DNA of 64,000 nt, taken from assembly GCF_051014685.1 (NCBI RefSeq), contig NW_027479550.1, positions 1-64,000 of the forward strand. Reading direction: 5' to 3'. This document shows, piece after piece, positions 59,801 through 64,000 of the stretch. The notes under the pieces are model-generated. The model was not told where the DNA came from. It made no database searches and saw only the letters and a list, made by a program, of their open reading frames with translations. Position 1 is the first letter of the stretch. Each line of letters starts with the position of its first letter. The position numbers and the translations under genes are program-made. Source of the stretch: Ptiloglossa arizonensis. Lineage: Eukaryota > Arthropoda > Insecta > Hymenoptera > Colletidae.

Positions 59801-62800
59801 AATTTTTGGGTTAGGTCAATCCGTTCGCGAGATATGGGAGTTTGAAGCTAAGAAATGGTTGAGAAGACAACAAATTTTTCGCACTTCTGCTGCTCCAAAC
59901 GCTTAACCAGAATGGCCTAGGGAAAAATTACACATACCGTTGTAATCGGGCGAGTTTCTACTTTCAGATGCAATAGGAATTTTTGGGTTAGGTCAATCCG
60001 TTCGCGAGATATGGGAGTTTGAAGCTAAGAAATGGTTGAGAAGACAACAAATTTTTCGCACTTCTGCTGCTCCAAACGCTTAACCAGAATGGCCTAGGGA
60101 AAAAATAGAAAAACCGTTGTAATCGGGCGAGTTTCTACTTTCAGATGCAACAGGAATTTTTGGGTTAGGTCAATCCGTTCGCGAGATATGGGAGTTTGAA
60201 GCTAAGAAATGGTAGAGAAGGCAAAAAATTTTTCGCAATTCTGCTGCTCCAAACTCTTAACCAGAATGGCCTAGGGAAAAAATACACATACCGTTACAAT
60301 CGGGCGAGTTTCTACTTTCAGATGCAAGAGGAATTTTTGGGTTAGGTCAATCCGTTCGCGAGATATGGGAGTTTGAAACCAAGAAATGGTTGAGAAGGCA
60401 AAAAATTTTTCGCAATTCTGCTGCTCCAAACGCTTAACCAGAATGGCCTAGGGAAAAAATACACATATCGTTGTAATCGGGCGAGTTTCTACCATCAGAT
60501 GCAATAGGAATTTTTGGGTTAGGTCAATCCTTTCGCGAGATATGGGAGTTTGAAGCCAAGAAATGGTAGAGAAGGCAAAAAATTTTTCACAATTCTGCTG
60601 CTCCAAAAGCTTAAGCTGAATGGCCTAGGGAGAAAATACACATATCGTTGTAATCGGGCGAGTTTCTACTTTCAGATGCAATAGGAATTTTTGGGTTAGG
60701 TCAATCCGTTCGCGAGATATGGGAGTTTGAAGCTAAGAAATGGTTGAGAAGACAACAAATTTTTCGCACTTCTGCTGCTCCAAACGCTTAACCAGAATGG
60801 CCTAGGGAAAAAATAGAAAAACCGTTGTAATCGGGCGAGTTTCTACTTTCAGATGCAACAGGAATTTTTGGGTTAGGTCAATCCGTTCGCGAGATATGGG
60901 AGTTTGAAGCTAAGAAATGGTAGAGAAGGCAAAAAATTTTTCGCAATTCTGCTGCTCCAAACTCTTAACCAGAATGGCCTAGGGAAAAAATACACATACC
61001 GTTGTAATCGGGCGAGTTTCTACCTTCAGATGCAATAGGAATTTTTGGGTTGGGTCATTCCGTTCGCGAGATATGGGAGTTTGAAGCCAAGAAATGGTAG
61101 AGAAGGCAAAAAATTTTTCACAATTCTGCTGCTCCAAAAGCTTAACCAGAATGGCCTAGGGAAAAAATACACTTACCGTTGTAATCGGGCGAGTTTCTAC
61201 TTTCAGATGCAATAGGAATATTTGGGTTAGGTCAATCCGTTCGCGAGATATGGGACTTTGAAGCCAAGAAATGGTTGAGAAGGCAAAAAATTTTTCGCAA
61301 TTCTGCTGCTCCAAACTCTTAACCAGAATGGCCTAGGGAAAAAATACACATACCGTTGTAATCGGGCGAGTTTCTACCTTCAGATGCAATAGGAATTTTT
61401 GGGTTGGGTCATTCCGTTCGCGAGATATGGGAGTTTGAAGCCAAGAAATGGTAGAGAAGGCAAAAAATTTTTCACAATTCTGCTGCTCCAAAAGCTTAAC
61501 CAGAATGGCCTAGGGAAAAAATACACTTACCGCTGTAATCGGGCGAGTTTCTACTTTCAGATGCAATAGGAATATTTGGGTTAGGTCAATCCGTTCGCGA
61601 GATATGGGACTTTGAAGCCAAGAAATGGTTGAGAAGGCAAAAAATTTTTCGCAATTCTGCTGCTCCAAACGCTTAACCAGAATGACCTATGGAAAAAATA
61701 CACATACCGTTGTAATCGGGCGAGTTTCTACTTTCAGATGCAATAGGAATTTTTGGGTTAGTTCAATCCGTTCGCGAGATATGGGACTTTGAAGCCAAGA
61801 AATGGTTGAGAAGACAACAAATTTTTCGCACTTCTGCTGCTCCAAACGCTTAACCAGATTGGCCTAGGGAAAAAATACACATACCGTTGTAATCGGGCGA
61901 GTTTCTACCTTCAGATGCAATAGGAATTTTTGGGTTAGGTCAATCCGTTCGCGAGATATGGGAGTTTGAAGCCAAGAAATGGTAGAGAGGGCAAAAAATT
62001 ATTCACAATTCTGCAGCTCCAAACGCTTAACCAGAATGGCCTAGGGAAAAAATGCACATACCGTTGTAATCGGGCGAGTTTCTACTTTCAGATGCAATAG
62101 GAATTTTTGGGTCAGGTCAATCCGTTCGCGAGATATGGGAGTTTGAAGCCAAGAAATGGTAGAGAAGGCAAAAAATTTTTCACAATTCTGCTGCTCCAAA
62201 AGCTTAACCAGAATGGCCTAGGGAAAAAATACACATACCTTTGTAATCGGGCGAGTTTCTACTTTCAGATGCAATAGGAATTTTTGGGTTAGGTCAATCC
62301 GTTCGCGAGATATGGGAGTTTGAAGCCAAGAAATGGTAGAGAAGGCAAAAAATTTTTCACAATTCTGCTGCTCCAAACGCTTAACCAGAATGGCTTAGGG
62401 AAGAAATAGAAAAACCGTTGTAATCGGGCGAGTTTCTACTTTCAGATGCAACAGGAATTTTTGGGTTAGGTCAATCCGTTCGCGAGATATGGGAGTTTGA
62501 AGCTAAGAAATGGTTGAGAAGACAACAAATTTTTCGCACTTCTGCTGCTCCAAACGCTTAACCAGAATGGCCTAGGGAAAAAATACACATATCGTTGTAA
62601 TCGGGCGAGTTTCTACCATCAGATGCAATAGGAATATTTGGGTTAGGTCAATCCTTTCGCGAGATATGGGAGTTTGAAGCCAAGAAATGGTAGAGAAGGC
62701 AAAAAATTTTTCACATTTCTGCTGCTCCAAAAGCTTAACCAGAATGGCCTAGGGAAAAAATACACATACCGTTGTAATCGGGCGAGTTTCTACTTTCAGA

Positions 62801-64000
62801 TGCAATAGGAATTTTTGGGTTAGGTCAATCCGTTCGCGAGATATGGGACTTTTAAGCCAAGAAATGGTTGAGAAGGCAAAAAATTTTTCGCAATTCTGCT
62901 GCTCCAAACGCTTAACCAGAATGGCCTAGGGAAAAATTACACATACCGTTGTAATCGGGCGAGTTTCTACTTTCAGATGCAATAGGAATTTTTGGGTTAG
63001 GTCAATCCGTTCGCGAGATATGGGAGTTTGAAGCCAAGAAATGGTAGAGAAGGCAAAAAATTTTTCACAATTCTGCTGCTCCAAACGCTTAACCAGAATG
63101 GCCTAGGGAAAAAGTAGAAAAACCGTTGTAATCGGGCGAGTTTCTACTTTCAGATGCAACAGGAATTTTTGGGTTAGGTCAATCCGTTCGCGAGATATGG
63201 GAGTTTGAAGCTAAGAAATGGTTGAGCAGACAACAAATTTTTCGCACTTCTGCTGCTCCAAACGCTTAACCAGAATGGCATAGGGAAAAAATACACATAC
63301 CGTTATAATCGGGCGATGTTCTACTTTCAGATGCAATAGGAATTTTTGGGTTATCTCAATCCGTTCGCGAGATATGGGAGTTTGAAGCCAAAAAATGCTA
63401 GAGAAGGCAAAAAATTTTTCGCAATTCTGCTGCTCCAAACGCTTAACCAGAATGGCCTAGGGAAAAAATACACATACCGTTGTAATCGGGCGAGTTTCTA
63501 CCTTCAGATGCAATAGGAATTTTTGGGTTAGGTCAATCCGTTCGCGAGATATGGGAGTTTGAAGCCAAGAAATGGTTGAGAAGGCTAAAAATTTTTCGCA
63601 ATTCTGCTGCTCCAAACGCTTAACCAGAATGGCCTAGGGAAAAAATACACATATCGTTGTAATCGGGCGAGTTTCTACCTTCAGATGCAATAGGAATTTT
63701 TGGGTTAGGTCAATCCGTTCGCGAGATATGGGAGTTTGAAGCCAAGAAATGGTAGAGAAGGCAAAAAATTTTTCACAATTCTGCTGCTCCAAAAGCTTAA
63801 CAAGAATGGCCTAGGGAAAAAATATACATACCGTTATAATCGGGCGAGTTTCTACTTTCAGATGCAATAGGAATTTTTGGGTTAGGTCAATCCGTTCGCG
63901 AGATATGGGAGTTTGAAGCCAAAAAATGGTAGAGAAGGCAAAAAATTTTTCGCAATTCTGCTGCTCCAAACGCTTAACCAGAATGGCCTAGGGAAAAAAT
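47891..64000 (+). repeat. 33-34-monomer super-unit, about 2.7 consecutive copies
   Basis: Unit I is 47891-53906 (6016 bp), II is 53907-59745 (5839 bp) and III is 59746 to the window end. Anchors in all three: GAAAAATAGA (47891, 53907, 59746), CAGATGCAAG (48641, 54480, 60319), GAATGACC (50003, 56019, 61681), CTGCAG (50333, 56349, 62011), TTGAGCAGAC (about 51545, 57561, 63223). Units differ mainly by whole-monomer gains and losses: an extra C in unit I near 48070, an extra B-C' pair near 51960-52300 in unit I, a doubled ACTTACC monomer in unit II near 55330-55510. Unit I also has a GGGCGATGTTC hybrid monomer near 48970 where II and III have an ordinary one. The array continues past the window. 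Confidence 0.87.

Larger units (their letters stand above)
1..64000 (+). repeat. 177-bp satellite array, about 361 monomers, one orientation
   Basis: The window is wholly made of head-to-tail copies of a 177-bp unit. Landmarks in order within a unit that starts at GGCCTAGGG: a CENP-B-box-like motif (units 22-38), GATGCAATAGG (54-64), GGAATTTTTGGGTTAGGTC (63-81), TCGCGA (89-94), GATATGGGAGTTTGAAG, an A6T5 tract (133-143), CTGCTGCTCC (151-160) and CTTAACCAGAAT at the end. The CCG of the box recurs at 88, 267, 443 and so on to 63831. From 1881 to 63831 the spacing is exactly 350 x 177 because the few indels cancel. I saw no inverted monomer, no non-satellite insertion and no run of N. The likely role is centromeric or pericentromeric chromatin; that is inference from period, HOR structure and lack of genes. 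The family and the taxon are not identified. Confidence 0.98.

Noticed and set aside
1..64000. CRISPR array
   Set aside because: The repeats are contiguous 177-bp units with no unique spacers between them.
1..64000. Telomere-like GGGTTAGG within each monomer
   Set aside because: Eight bases only, once per 177 bp, with no tandem TTAGGG run; chance similarity is sufficient.
1..64000. Known alpha satellite or Arabidopsis 178-bp centromere repeat
   Set aside because: Similar period, but the landmark sequences do not match either repeat as I know them; length alone is not evidence of kinship.

Overview
The whole 64 kb is one uninterrupted tandem satellite DNA array. I find no protein-coding gene, RNA gene, transposon or other non-satellite DNA. 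The repeat unit is 177 bp. Numbering each monomer from GGCCTAGGG, I count 361 successive copies of one fixed internal motif (CCG followed by TTGTAATCGGG or a variant), all in the same orientation, with the first CCG at 88 and the last at 63831. One A-type monomer counted by hand (10175-10351) is 177 bp, about 42% GC, with 7 CpG (about 7.6 expected from its base composition).

This points to a eukaryotic centromeric or pericentromeric (possibly other heterochromatic) satellite: nucleosome-scale period, head-to-tail order, higher-order repeat (HOR) organisation and no genes. I do not recognise the family and cannot name the taxon. The monomer is not primate alpha satellite or the Arabidopsis 178-bp repeat as I know them.

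Monomers fall into about four recurring types (A, B, C, D). A and B differ at about 11 of 177 positions; copies of one type usually differ by only a few bases. Types are arranged in nested, changing HORs. Layout: 65-1488, two 4-mer units (A-B-C-D) unusually rich in one-base indels; 1489-3060, mixed; 3061-10458, tandem 8-mer, 4-mer, 4-mer and 6-mer duplications; 10459-14389, mixed with a 5-mer tendency; 14390-19625, a 12-mer duplicated with no difference noticed, plus a shortened third copy; 19626-26617, mixed with a displaced 7-mer duplication; 26618-39303, pieces of a roughly 33-mer super-unit with internal 7-mer and 14-mer duplications; 39310-46032, a 20-mer duplicated as a 19-mer; 46033-47890, mixed; 47891-64000, the roughly 33-mer super-unit in about 2.7 consecutive copies of 6016, 5839 and at least 4255 bp. 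HOR boundaries were placed by eye from diagnostic variants and may be off by up to about one monomer.

The most interesting signal is a CENP-B-box-like 17-mer at a fixed place in nearly every monomer. It has 7 of the 9 fixed bases of the mammalian box in the common form and 8 of 9 in a recurrent variant. The short open reading frames that can be called here are by-products of a period divisible by three and use mainly TTG or GTG starts; I do not treat them as genes.
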